The notes beneath the pieces were generated by a model that ran no database searches, was not told where the DNA came from, and was given only the letters and a program-made list of their open reading frames with translations. Made by a program: the position numbers and the translations under genes. From assembly GCA_937916565.1 (NCBI GenBank), contig CALFSR010000033.1, positions 1 to 19,300 of the forward strand: a stretch of 19,300 nt of DNA. The letters are read 5' to 3'. Positions 6,069 through 14,609 of the stretch are shown here, piece by piece; position 1 is the first letter of the stretch, and the number at the start of each line of letters is the position of its first letter. The stretch is from an uncultured Bacillota bacterium (GTDB lineage Bacteria; Bacillota; Limnochordia; Limnochordales; ZCTH02-B6).

Positions 6069-7274
6069 CTATCGCTCTGGCGGCGCGCTCGGTTTGTCCC
6101 AAAGGGCCGCCACTCCGGGCAGCTCAAGCCCTTCCAGGAACTCGAGCGACGCGCCCCCGCCGGTCGAGATGTGGGTAATCCGCCCGGCGACGCCGGCCTT
6201 TTCCACCGCCGCCACGGAGTCGCCGCCGCCGACGATGGTAGTCGCCTCGGCTTCGGCCATCGCCCGGGCAACGGCCAGCGTTCCTTCGGCGAACGCGTCC
6301 CACTCAAAGACGCCCATGGGGCCGTTCCAAACGATTGTCTTGGCCCTGCGCACAGCCTGCGCGAACAGCTCCCGGGTCTTTGGCCCGATGTCGAGTCCCT
6401 GCCAGTCCGAGGGGATCGCGTCAACGGGTACAACTTTGCGCTCCGCGTCCGCCGCGAACCGATCCGCGACGACCACGTCCACCGGCAGCAAAAGCTCGAC
6501 GCCGCGCTCTTTGGCCTGGCGGATGAGGTCCGCGGCCAAAGGCACCCGTTCCTCCTCCAGCAACGAGCGGCCGACATCCAACCCCTCGGCCTTCAGGAAC
6601 GTGTAGGCCATGCCGCCGCCGATGGCGATGGCGTCCACCTTGGTCAGCAGGTTTTGAATGACCCCGATCTTGTCGCTCACCTTGGCACCGCCCAAGAGGG
6701 CGAGGAACGGCCGTTCCGGGTCGCTCAGGGCGCGGCCCATGACCTCGATCTCCTTTTGCATGAGGAAACCGGCAGCCGCGGGCAAAAGGCGCGCCACGCC
6801 CTCCGTGGAGGCATGGGCCCGGTGGGCAGTGCCGAAAGCGTCGTTGACGTACAAATCCGCGAGCGCCGCCAGCTCCCGGGCGAACTCCGGATCGTTCTTC
6901 TCCTCGCCGGGGTAAAACCGCACATTCTCTAGAAGCAGCACATCACCGTCGGCCAGGGCCGCCACCTGCGCCTGTACGGCGGGGCCGACGCAATCGCCGG
7001 CCTTGTGCACCGTCGCTCCCAAAAGCTCCGACAACCGCCGGGCCACGGGGTCAAGGCGCATCGAGTCGACGACCTTGCCTTTGGGCCGGCCCAGGTGGCT
7101 GACGAGGATGACCCGGGCGCCGCGCGTGCGCAAGTGCTCAATCGTGGGGATGGCGGCTCGGATGCGGCTGTCGTCGGTAATCGCCCCATCCTGCATCGGC
7201 ACGTTGAAATCGACCCGGACCAGGACGCGCTTGCCCTTGACGTCCAGGTCGGCGACTCCAAGCTTGGCCATCAT
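6069..7274 (-). CDS. pgk: Phosphoglycerate kinase
   Basis: The enzyme transfers phosphate between 1,3-bisphosphoglycerate and ADP. The product has 401 residues, close to the family norm. Substrate-binding motifs are clear in the N-terminal domain (VLVRVDFNVPMQDG near residue 20, VILVSHLGRPKGKV, and the LLLENVRFYPGEE segment). The C-terminal nucleotide-binding domain has LLGGAKVSDKIGVI, NGPMGVFEWDAF and IVGGGDSVAAVEKAG. Two adjacent ATG codons (7274 and 7271) could start it, both after a GGGCGGGAG-like site. It begins 4 bases after the gap stop, consistent with a gap-pgk-tpiA-eno operon. Confidence 0.98.
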   Translation of the reverse strand: MMAKLGVADLDVKGKRVLVRVDFNVPMQDGAITDDSRIRAAIPTIEHLRTRGARVILVSHLGRPKGKVVDSMRLDPVARRLSELLGATVHKAGDCVGPAVQAQVAALADGDVLLLENVRFYPGEEKNDPEFARELAALADLYVNDAFGTAHRAHASTEGVARLLPAAAGFLMQKEIEVMGRALSDPERPFLALLGGAKVSDKIGVIQNLLTKVDAIAIGGGMAYTFLKAEGLDVGRSLLEEERVPLAADLIRQAKERGVELLLPVDVVVADRFAADAERKVVPVDAIPSDWQGLDIGPKTRELFAQAVRRAKTIVWNGPMGVFEWDAFAEGTLAVARAMAEAEATTIVGGGDSVAAVEKAGVAGRITHISTGGGASLEFLEGLELPGVAALWDKPSAPPER

Positions 7275-7278
7275 GGCG

Positions 7279-8283
<1,005 letters not shown>

Positions 8284-8341
8284 GTGACAGCTCTCCCTTC
8301 TCCACTTACCCCTTGACGATGGATCGCTTGTCCAACCAGTT

Positions 8342-9262
8342 TTATTTTCCACCGCCGGGCGTGCGATTCCTCCGCAGCTCGTCCGCGAGCGCAGCGAGGC
8401 GGCGCATCCGGTGGTTGACGGCCGACTTGCTGATGGGTGGCTGGAGAAGCTCGCCTAAGTCCGCCAGGCTTGCCTCCGGGTGCTCAAGGCGCAGCCGCGC
8501 CACCTGCGCCAGGGACGGGGGAAGGCTGCCCAGGCCCAAGCGCTCTTCGAGGAAGCGGATGTCCTCGATCTGGCGCATCCCGGCGGAAACCGCCTTCTCC
8601 ACGTTGGCCGCCTCGGCGTTGACGAGGCGGTTGATGCGGTTGCGCATCTCCTTGAGCACCCGGAAGTCTTCGAAGGCCAGCAAGGTCCGGTGGCCGCCGG
8701 TGAGTCGCAGCACTTCGCCGATGTCGTCCGCGTCCTTGATGTAAACCACCGGCCGTCCTTTGCGGTGGACGAGGCCCGACCGCACGCCGTAATGCTCCAG
8801 GACCCGCCGCAGCTCATGGGCTTGCCCGTCGGTGTCCAGGGCGACTTCGAGATGATACCCCGCCTCGGGGTCGGACACCGAGCCGCGCGCGAGCAGCATC
8901 GCCCGCATGTAGGCCCGGCGGCAGCAGTCCCGGTCCGGCGGAGCCGTGGACGGCAAATCGCCCAAGGCGGCGGCGGTGCCGGCGTCACCCGCCGCGTCGG
9001 GGGAAGGCGGGACAAACTCTACCACGTACCGGCCGCGGCGCCCCCTGGAATCCCGCTCCACGCGGGGCGCACCGCCCCACACCTGCTTGCCCAGGGTAAA
9101 GAGCTTGCGGGCCACGGCGGCGGTGGCGGCGTGCACCACGACCTGCCCGCCGTCAATCCGCCCCTCGAGGGCCACAAGAGCCGCTAGTTCGGCCTGGCGG
9201 CAGCAGCGGCGCCGGGGCATCACGCGGGCCAGTTCTTCCCGCAGCCGGGCCGCAAAGACCAT
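8342..9262 (-). CDS. whiA: DNA-binding protein WhiA
   Basis: WhiA proteins combine a degenerate LAGLIDADG-endonuclease-like fold with a C-terminal helix-turn-helix. In Actinobacteria they control sporulation genes; in Bacillota they influence division and chromosome segregation. The 306-residue product shows an N-terminal WhiA domain (about residues 1-85, with RRCCRQAELAALVALEG), the LAGLIDADG-like block RRAYMRAMLLARGSVSDPEA, a YHLEV motif, and the C-terminal HTH with ISKSAVNHRMRRLAALADEL. A Gly/Ala/Pro-rich linker of about 25 residues (near residues 85-110) separates the domains and looks longer than in many homologues. The ATG at 9262 uses a GGAGGT site that lies in the last codons of yvcK, so the two are tightly linked. 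Confidence 0.95.
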   Translation of the reverse strand: MVFAARLREELARVMPRRRCCRQAELAALVALEGRIDGGQVVVHAATAAVARKLFTLGKQVWGGAPRVERDSRGRRGRYVVEFVPPSPDAAGDAGTAAALGDLPSTAPPDRDCCRRAYMRAMLLARGSVSDPEAGYHLEVALDTDGQAHELRRVLEHYGVRSGLVHRKGRPVVYIKDADDIGEVLRLTGGHRTLLAFEDFRVLKEMRNRINRLVNAEAANVEKAVSAGMRQIEDIRFLEERLGLGSLPPSLAQVARLRLEHPEASLADLGELLQPPISKSAVNHRMRRLAALADELRRNRTPGGGK

Positions 9263-9268
9263 TCCTTG

Positions 9269-10627
9269 TCAACCTCCGTTTCGCCGGGCCCACGCGGGCA
9301 AGAGCCGAGCCATCCACGCCCGTGCCGGCTGGCCTTGCGCGGCGCGGTGGGTTTCCCAAAGGTCCCGCACCGCGGCGGCAAGCCGCTCGGGCTCGTGGCG
9401 GGCCATGTCGGCATGGCTGATAAGGGCGCGAGTGACCGGGACAACCCCCAAGGCTTGGAGCGCCGGCAAGTCCGCCGCCACCGGGAACTGCCCTTCCCGG
9501 CGGTACTTCTCCGCGAGGCCCGGCGGCACCCGGCCGCCGTTGAGGACGACGTAGTCGATGATGCCCGGCCCGGCGTGGTCCAGCAAAGCCTGCACGTGGT
9601 CGGAGGCGCGGTAGCCGTCGGTTTCCCCGGGCTGGGTCATCACGTTGCAAACATAGACCCGCATCGCCCTGGACCGCCGGATGGCGTCGGCGATGCCTGG
9701 CACGAGCAAGTTCGGCAGGATGCTGGTGTACAGGCTCCCCGGGCCCAAAATGATGACGTCGGCCTCCAGGATGGCACGGATGGCCTCCGGCACCGGCCGC
9801 ACGTCCGCCGGTTCCAGGGAAACCCGGCGAATGCGCTTGCCCTTTTGGGGCAGGCGGCTTTCGCCCACAAGCCGCGACCCGTCTTCGTACTCGGCCGCGA
9901 GGGCCACCGGCTGGACCGTGGCCGGCAGCACCTGGCCGCGCACGGCCAGCACCTTGCTGGACGCCCGCACCGCCTGCTCGAAATCGCCGGTGATCTCGGT
10001 CATGGCGGCGATAAAGAGGTTTCCGAAGCTGTGGCCCTTAAGCCCCTCCCCCGCCTGGAAGCGGTACTGGAACAGCCGCTCCATGAGCGGCTCGGTGTCG
10101 GCCAGGGCAACGAGGGTGTTGCGCAGATCGCCCGGGGGCGGCACGCCCATCTCTTCCCGGAGCCGCCCGGAGCTGCCGCCGTCGTCCGCCACGGTTACGA
10201 TGGCGGTGATGTTGCTGGTCAAGCCCTTGACGCCCCGCAGCAGCGTGGAAAGGCCGGTACCGCCGCCGACGGCGACGATGCGCGGGCCCCTCCGCAGCGC
10301 CTGTCGCCGGTAGACGAGGCTGGCCAGGCTGTCGACGGTGTCGGGAAGCACTACCGCCAAGAGCGACCGCAGCATTTGCCGCAAGCCGACGACGATGAGC
10401 ACAATGCCCGCCGCAAGGACCATCAGGCCTACCGCGGTCCCCGGAGCTTGCGGAAAGAGGCGAGCCGTCTCGCCGATCCAGCGGGCGATGCCCCGCCCGA
10501 CGGCACCGAGGGGGTCGACGTCGACGATGAGGATAAAGCCGGCGCTCACCAATAGGACGCCGGCGGCAAGAAGAAGCAACCAGCGCTTGACTCCCATGCC
10601 GGGATACAGCCACTTCCAGGCGTCCAC
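9269..10627 (-). CDS. yvcK: Gluconeogenesis factor YvcK/CofD-like protein with N-terminal membrane anchor
   Basis: YvcK-family proteins bind UDP-sugars such as UDP-GlcNAc and are needed for growth on gluconeogenic carbon sources and for normal cell shape in Bacillota. The conserved core begins near residue 112 with RIVAVGGGTGLSTLLRGVK, then VTVADDGGSSGRLREE, PPPGDLRN, SFGNLFIAAMTEITGD and ILGPGSLYTSILPNLLVPGI. About 110 residues precede it and contain two predicted membrane helices (about residues 15-36 and 62-84) joined by a short exposed loop, so the protein should be tethered to the membrane with its core in the cytoplasm. Some clostridial homologues carry a similar extension. The start is GTG at 10627 with GGAGGGGGG upstream. 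Total length is 452 residues, against about 320 for B. subtilis YvcK. Confidence 0.95.
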   Translation of the reverse strand: MDAWKWLYPGMGVKRWLLLLAAGVLLVSAGFILIVDVDPLGAVGRGIARWIGETARLFPQAPGTAVGLMVLAAGIVLIVVGLRQMLRSLLAVVLPDTVDSLASLVYRRQALRRGPRIVAVGGGTGLSTLLRGVKGLTSNITAIVTVADDGGSSGRLREEMGVPPPGDLRNTLVALADTEPLMERLFQYRFQAGEGLKGHSFGNLFIAAMTEITGDFEQAVRASSKVLAVRGQVLPATVQPVALAAEYEDGSRLVGESRLPQKGKRIRRVSLEPADVRPVPEAIRAILEADVIILGPGSLYTSILPNLLVPGIADAIRRSRAMRVYVCNVMTQPGETDGYRASDHVQALLDHAGPGIIDYVVLNGGRVPPGLAEKYRREGQFPVAADLPALQALGVVPVTRALISHADMARHEPERLAAAVRDLWETHRAAQGQPARAWMARLLPAWARRNGG

Positions 10628-10650
10628 CTGCGTCCCCCCCTCCGCCTAGG

Positions 10651-11556
10651 TCAGTGGCAAAGGTCCCGGTGCTGCACCGCCACCCGGTAGCCGCGGCTTT
10701 GGAGGAACTCGCCGAGGCGCCGCGCCACCGCCACGGAGCGGTGCCGGCCGCCGGTGCAGCCGATCCCGATGAGCAGATGGCTCTTGGTTTCCCGGGTGTA
10801 TTGAGGCATCAGAAAGTCCAACAGATCAAACAGCTTCTCCATGAACCGCTGAGTCACGGGCCATTTGAACACGTACTCCTCGACCGCCGGATCGCACCCG
10901 TCGGCGGCAGCCAAATCCTCGACCCAATACGGGTTGGGCAGAAAACGGACGTCAAACACGAGGTCCGCGTCGATGGGCACGCCGTGCTTGAAGCCGAAGG
11001 ACAGGATCGTCACCGCGATACCGTCGGTCCCGTCCTGGCCCAGGAGGTGGGCGATGGTCTCCTTGAGCTCCCGGGGCGTAAGGTGGCTCGTATCGACGAT
11101 GTGGTGGGCGCGCCCTTTGAGCTCCTGCAGGCGGCGGCGCTCCTCGTGGATGCCTTCGAGGATGCCACCCTCCGGCGAAAGGGGATGGCGCCGGCGGGTC
11201 GCCTTGAACCTGCGGACCAGCGCCTCGTCGGAAGCCTCCAGGAACAGGATCTTATACTGGAAACCAACCGCTTCCAGCTCGGCCAAGGCGTCGAAAAGAT
11301 TCGCGAAGAACTGCCCGCCCCGGATGTCGATGACGAGCGCGACCTGGTTGACCTGGCCGCCGGACTTCGCGCATAGCTCCGCAAACTTTGGGATAAGGGC
11401 CGGGGGCAGGTTGTCCACGCAAAAGTAGCCCATGTCTTCAAAGGCGTGCATGGCCTCGCTCTTGCCGGCACCCGACAGCCCCGTGATGATGACGAATCGC
11501 ACCTGTTCCACCGCCGCCGCCCCCAGCGCCCCCGCGAAAGCCGGCGCTCGCGTCAA
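10651..11556 (-). CDS. rapZ: RapZ/YvcJ-family nucleotide-binding protein
   Basis: This is a P-loop NTPase-like protein. In E. coli RapZ senses glucosamine-6-phosphate and controls decay of the GlmZ small RNA; in B. subtilis YvcJ affects competence. The N-terminal Walker A GLSGAGKS lies at about residues 26-33, followed by MGYFCVDNLPP. The C-terminal RapZ domain has VDIRGGQFF, FLEASDEALVRRFKATRR and GIGCTGGRHRSVAVARRL. I used TTG at 11556 because GAGGG lies 8 bases upstream (301 residues). GTG at 11511, which gives MEQVRFVIITG and 286 residues, fits the family length better but has a poorer site, so the start is uncertain. It lies 42 bases after nagB and heads the rapZ-yvcK-whiA block. Confidence 0.95.
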   Translation of the reverse strand: MTRAPAFAGALGAAAVEQVRFVIITGLSGAGKSEAMHAFEDMGYFCVDNLPPALIPKFAELCAKSGGQVNQVALVIDIRGGQFFANLFDALAELEAVGFQYKILFLEASDEALVRRFKATRRRHPLSPEGGILEGIHEERRRLQELKGRAHHIVDTSHLTPRELKETIAHLLGQDGTDGIAVTILSFGFKHGVPIDADLVFDVRFLPNPYWVEDLAAADGCDPAVEEYVFKWPVTQRFMEKLFDLLDFLMPQYTRETKSHLLIGIGCTGGRHRSVAVARRLGEFLQSRGYRVAVQHRDLCH

Positions 11557-11598
11557 TTCCAGCGCCCTCGCCCCCGCCGGGACCGTCTTGACTTCATT

Positions 11599-12348
11599 CT
11601 ACGCCTGCCGGCGGGAAAGGGCAAAGGCGGCCTCCTCGTCCACGATGAGCGTGGCGTCCGGATGCCGCTGCAGGATGGAGGCGGGCACCGCCTCCGTCAC
11701 GGGCCCGGCGACGGTTTTGGCTACGGCGTCCGCCTTTTCCCGGCCCGAAGCCAGAAGCAGCACCCGGCGGGCGGCGACGATGGTGCGTATGCCCATGGTG
11801 ATGGCAAGCTTGGGCACTTCCTCCAGGTCCGCGAACCCATAGCCGCGGCAGTTGGCCAGTCGGGTCTCCTCGGTCAGCTCCACCACGTGCGTCTCCGAAT
11901 CAAACGGTGTGCCCGGTTCATTGAAGCCGATGTGCCCGTTGCCCCCGATGCCCAGCACCGCCAGGTCCAGCCCGCCGGCGCTCCGGATGCGCTCCTCATA
12001 GTCACGGCATGCTTCCTGCGCATCGCCCGTCGACCGGGGCCAGTGGGCTTGGCTGTCCGGAACATTGACGTGGTCGAGCAGGTGCATGCGCATATAGCGG
12101 GCGAAGCTCATCGGGTGGTCCGGCGGAAGCCCCCGGTACTCGTCGATGTTGAAGGTGGTGACGCCCGCAAAGTCAAGCTCCCCGGCCCGGTGCATGCGCA
12201 CCAGCTCCTGGTACATCCCCTTGGGCGTGTTGCCCGTCGGCAGTCCGATCACGATCCGCCCGCGCGCCTTGATCTCCCCGGCGACTAGCGCCGCGGCGTG
12301 CAGGCTCATCTGCTCGTAGTCAGGCACAACGATCACGTTCAGCGCCAA
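11599..12348 (-). CDS. nagB: Glucosamine-6-phosphate deaminase
   Basis: NagB converts glucosamine-6-phosphate to fructose-6-phosphate and ammonia, feeding amino sugars into glycolysis. The start is TTG at 12348, 7 bases after GGGGAGA inside the nagA end, giving MALNVIVVPDYEQMS and 249 residues, close to the family size. Active-site motifs are intact: LPTGNTPKGMYQEL (phosphate binding), TFNIDEYRGLPPDHPMSF with the catalytic Asp, IGGNGHIGFNEPGTPFDS with the catalytic His/Glu, and AITMGIRTI. The frame stays open far upstream, but that part is only nagA read out of frame. It overlaps nagA by 10 bases, implying translational coupling. The allosteric status is not evident from the sequence. Confidence 0.96.
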   Translation of the reverse strand: MALNVIVVPDYEQMSLHAAALVAGEIKARGRIVIGLPTGNTPKGMYQELVRMHRAGELDFAGVTTFNIDEYRGLPPDHPMSFARYMRMHLLDHVNVPDSQAHWPRSTGDAQEACRDYEERIRSAGGLDLAVLGIGGNGHIGFNEPGTPFDSETHVVELTEETRLANCRGYGFADLEEVPKLAITMGIRTIVAARRVLLLASGREKADAVAKTVAGPVTEAVPASILQRHPDATLIVDEEAAFALSRRQA

Positions 12349-13535
12349 AACACGATCTCCCCCGCCACCATCGTGATGGAAACGGTCAAGTCCTCCTCCA
12401 GGACGACCACGTCCGCCTCGTAGCCCGGCGCGAGCCGCCCGAACCGGCCCGCGATCCCGAGGGCCTCGGCCGGCGTCTGCGTCGCCATGCGCACCGCATC
12501 GGCAAGCGGCACCTCCGCCCGCTCCACCATGACCCGCACCGCCTGGTCCATGGTCAGCAGGCTCCCCGCTAAAGCGCCGGGGTCGCCCCGCAGCCGCGCC
12601 TGGCCGCCATGGACCACGACGGGCACGTCGCCCAGCAGGTACTCCCCGTCGGGACATCCCAAGGCCCGCATGCAATCGGTGACGAGCATCGCACCGGGTG
12701 CTGCCTTGCACCTGAACGCGAGGCGCAACGCGCCGGGGTGGACATGGACGCCGTCCGCCACCAGTTCCACGCGCACCCGCTCATCGACGAGCAGAGCCGC
12801 GGCGCAGCCCGGCGACCGGTGGTGGAAACCGGCCATCGCGTTGAACAGGTGGGTCGCGCACCGGGCGCCGGCGTCGACGGCGGCCAGCGCTTCCTCGTAC
12901 GTGGCGGCGGTATGGCCGATCGACACCTGAACGCCCCGCCGGCGCAGCCACTCGATGGCCCCCCGGGCTCCGGGCAGCTCCGGCGCCAGCGTCACCGTGC
13001 GCAGCGACGGACCGGCGATGCGGGCCACAGCGGCAAGCTCCCGCACGTCCGGCGGTCGCAAGTGCTCTGGGTTGTGGGCGCCGGCGCGCCGGGGGTTGAT
13101 GTAGGGGCCTTCCAGGTGCAGCCCGAGCACCCGGGCGCCGCCGGTCGGTGCACCGTGCACCCGGCGCACGGCGTGGGCCGCTTCGAGAAGTTGCTCCCGG
13201 GGCGCGCTCATCGTCGTGGCGACGAAACCCGTGGTGCCGTGGGCGGCGTGGGCGACCGCGATACGCACAAGGGCGTCCCCGGTCGCGTCCATGACATCGG
13301 CGCCCCCGCCCCCGTGGATGTGAGCGTCGATAAAGCCGGGGCAAATAAAGCCGCCCCGGGCGTCGATCTCATCCGCGGCGCGAGCGGTGTCCAACGCCTG
13401 CCCTGCGGATCGGGCCGGCCCAGCGTAGGCGATTCGGCCGTCCGCGATGACCACAAGCCCGTCGTCCACGACGTGCCCGTCGGTCACGATGCGCCCGTTG
13501 CCGATGACTCGCGGCCGGGCAGGCGAACCGCTCAT
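12339..13535 (-). CDS. nagA: N-acetylglucosamine-6-phosphate deacetylase
   Basis: NagA removes acetate from GlcNAc-6-P, producing the NagB substrate. The 398-residue protein is an amidohydrolase-fold enzyme. Motifs seen are the metal-site block GFIDAHIHGGGGADVMDA (about residues 61-78), GLHLEGPYINPRRAGAHNPE with the metal-binding Glu, the SIGHTAATYEEAL and THLFNAMAGFHHR histidines, DGVHVHPGALRLAF, and the catalytic Asp in VTDCMRALGCPDGEY. The ATG at 13535 has GGGGGAG 7 bases upstream. Its first bases form ATGA with the stop of the preceding propeller-protein gene, so the two are likely co-translated. It overlaps nagB at the other end. No GntR-type nagR regulator or sugar transporter is seen nearby. 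Confidence 0.96.
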   Translation of the reverse strand: MSGSPARPRVIGNGRIVTDGHVVDDGLVVIADGRIAYAGPARSAGQALDTARAADEIDARGGFICPGFIDAHIHGGGGADVMDATGDALVRIAVAHAAHGTTGFVATTMSAPREQLLEAAHAVRRVHGAPTGGARVLGLHLEGPYINPRRAGAHNPEHLRPPDVRELAAVARIAGPSLRTVTLAPELPGARGAIEWLRRRGVQVSIGHTAATYEEALAAVDAGARCATHLFNAMAGFHHRSPGCAAALLVDERVRVELVADGVHVHPGALRLAFRCKAAPGAMLVTDCMRALGCPDGEYLLGDVPVVVHGGQARLRGDPGALAGSLLTMDQAVRVMVERAEVPLADAVRMATQTPAEALGIAGRFGRLAPGYEADVVVLEEDLTVSITMVAGEIVFWR

Positions 13536-14545
13536 GGGCTCTCCCCCAGCCGCAGCACGTGCAGCCGGCTCGGATAGCCGATCACCACCAGCTGCAGCCC
13601 CCCGTCGCCGAAAAAATCGCCGGCGGCGACCGACGCAATGGCCCATCCCAGCGTCCGGTCGCTCTCCGCCACCAGCTCAAAGCCGTTCCGAAACCGGTAA
13701 AGACCGGCGCGGCCCCTATCGTCGGCCACCGCGAGCCAGTGCTCGCGCCCGGAGGGGGCCGTCGCCAGGGCGAAAACGGCCGCCGGCCGCAGCTCTTCCC
13801 GGTTCAGGGCGACGTAGCCCCCCTCATCCCACTGCCAGACCTCGACCGTGCCAGGCGTGTTGCCCACGCCGGCTTCGACGATGACCTCCCACGCGCCGTC
13901 GCCGGTCAGGTCGCCCCCGGTAATGGCCCGCACTCGGCCGATGGTCGGCGTCTCCCATAGGAGCCGGAAGCGGCCGCTCCGCCAGCCGACCAGCTCCACA
14001 CCCTTTTGCGGGACGTCGTTTATGACGCTGTGCTGGCGGCTGATGGCAATCAGGTCAAGGGGATGGTCCGGATGGCGCACGACCCCGACCTCTTCCGGCG
14101 CCCCCCACCCGGCTTCCTCGTGGATGAGCTGCATGCGCCCGTCCTGCCAGGCGTAGATCCGCCAGCGGGTGCGGGTGAGGACGGCGATCTGGTCCCGCCC
14201 CAAGCCGGTGAAATCGCCGACCGCGACAGCGAGGTGGCTGGCGGGTTCATACAGATTAGGGCTTTTCCAGATGACGGCGAACCCGCCGCCGTTCCAGCGC
14301 AGGAGGAAAACGTAATTTTCCTGGGTTTCGTAGTTGCGGCCCGACAGGACAAGCTCCGTGCGGCCGGCCCCGGTGACGTTTCCCGCGGCGGCCGCAAGCA
14401 GCACTTGCATCAGGAAACCTTCTTGCCGGTAAACCTCGGGAAGCTCGCGCGCCGCGAAGGCCGGCCCGGCCACGGCGACCGCCCAAAGGATGAGGAGGAC
14501 GGCCGCGCAAGCCGCGGCGCCGACCCGTTGGCGAGGGTGGGACAT
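13532..14545 (-). CDS. Secreted FG-GAP/VCBS-like beta-propeller protein, function unknown
   Basis: The 337-residue product has a signal peptide (basic start, hydrophobic residues about 9-28, likely cleavage after AFA near residue 31) and no further membrane segment, so it is probably exported. The mature part has four recognisable calcium-loop-like repeats of the FG-GAP/VCBS type: GNVTGAGRTELVLSG (about residue 55), GDFTGLGRDQIAVLT (about 110), GDLTGDGAWEVIVEAG (about 210) and GDFFGDGGLQLVVIG near the end. Between them are beta-strand-like stretches ending in Trp/Tyr-rich segments. This pattern suggests a propeller that binds ligands or proteins rather than an enzyme. The ATG at 14545 follows GGGGTGA. 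The stop overlaps the nagA start (ATGA), and GH15 lies 64 bases upstream, which ties it to sugar metabolism by position only. No specific function can be assigned. Confidence 0.85.
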   Translation of the reverse strand: MSHPRQRVGAAACAAVLLILWAVAVAGPAFAARELPEVYRQEGFLMQVLLAAAAGNVTGAGRTELVLSGRNYETQENYVFLLRWNGGGFAVIWKSPNLYEPASHLAVAVGDFTGLGRDQIAVLTRTRWRIYAWQDGRMQLIHEEAGWGAPEEVGVVRHPDHPLDLIAISRQHSVINDVPQKGVELVGWRSGRFRLLWETPTIGRVRAITGGDLTGDGAWEVIVEAGVGNTPGTVEVWQWDEGGYVALNREELRPAAVFALATAPSGREHWLAVADDRGRAGLYRFRNGFELVAESDRTLGWAIASVAAGDFFGDGGLQLVVIGYPSRLHVLRLGESP

Positions 14546-14609
14546 TGCGGTGCATCACCCCGTGGGGACTTCGGGGCGCGCCCGCCGGTTTCCTCTCGGA
14601 CCGCCTTCC

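Noticed and set aside
8284..8341. Possible promoter between whiA and gap (TTGGAC near 8330)
   Set aside because: No acceptable -10 hexamer at 16-18 bases spacing; read-through from whiA is simpler.
9266..10555. Plus-strand open frame (429 codons) opposite yvcK
   Set aside because: Shadow frame with no domain motifs, and the yvcK core motifs on the other strand are intact.
12349..12711. Upstream extension of the nagB frame into nagA
   Set aside because: The extra residues are Gly/Arg-rich and are nagA read out of frame. The TTG at 12348 with its GGGGAGA site gives the normal NagB N terminus.
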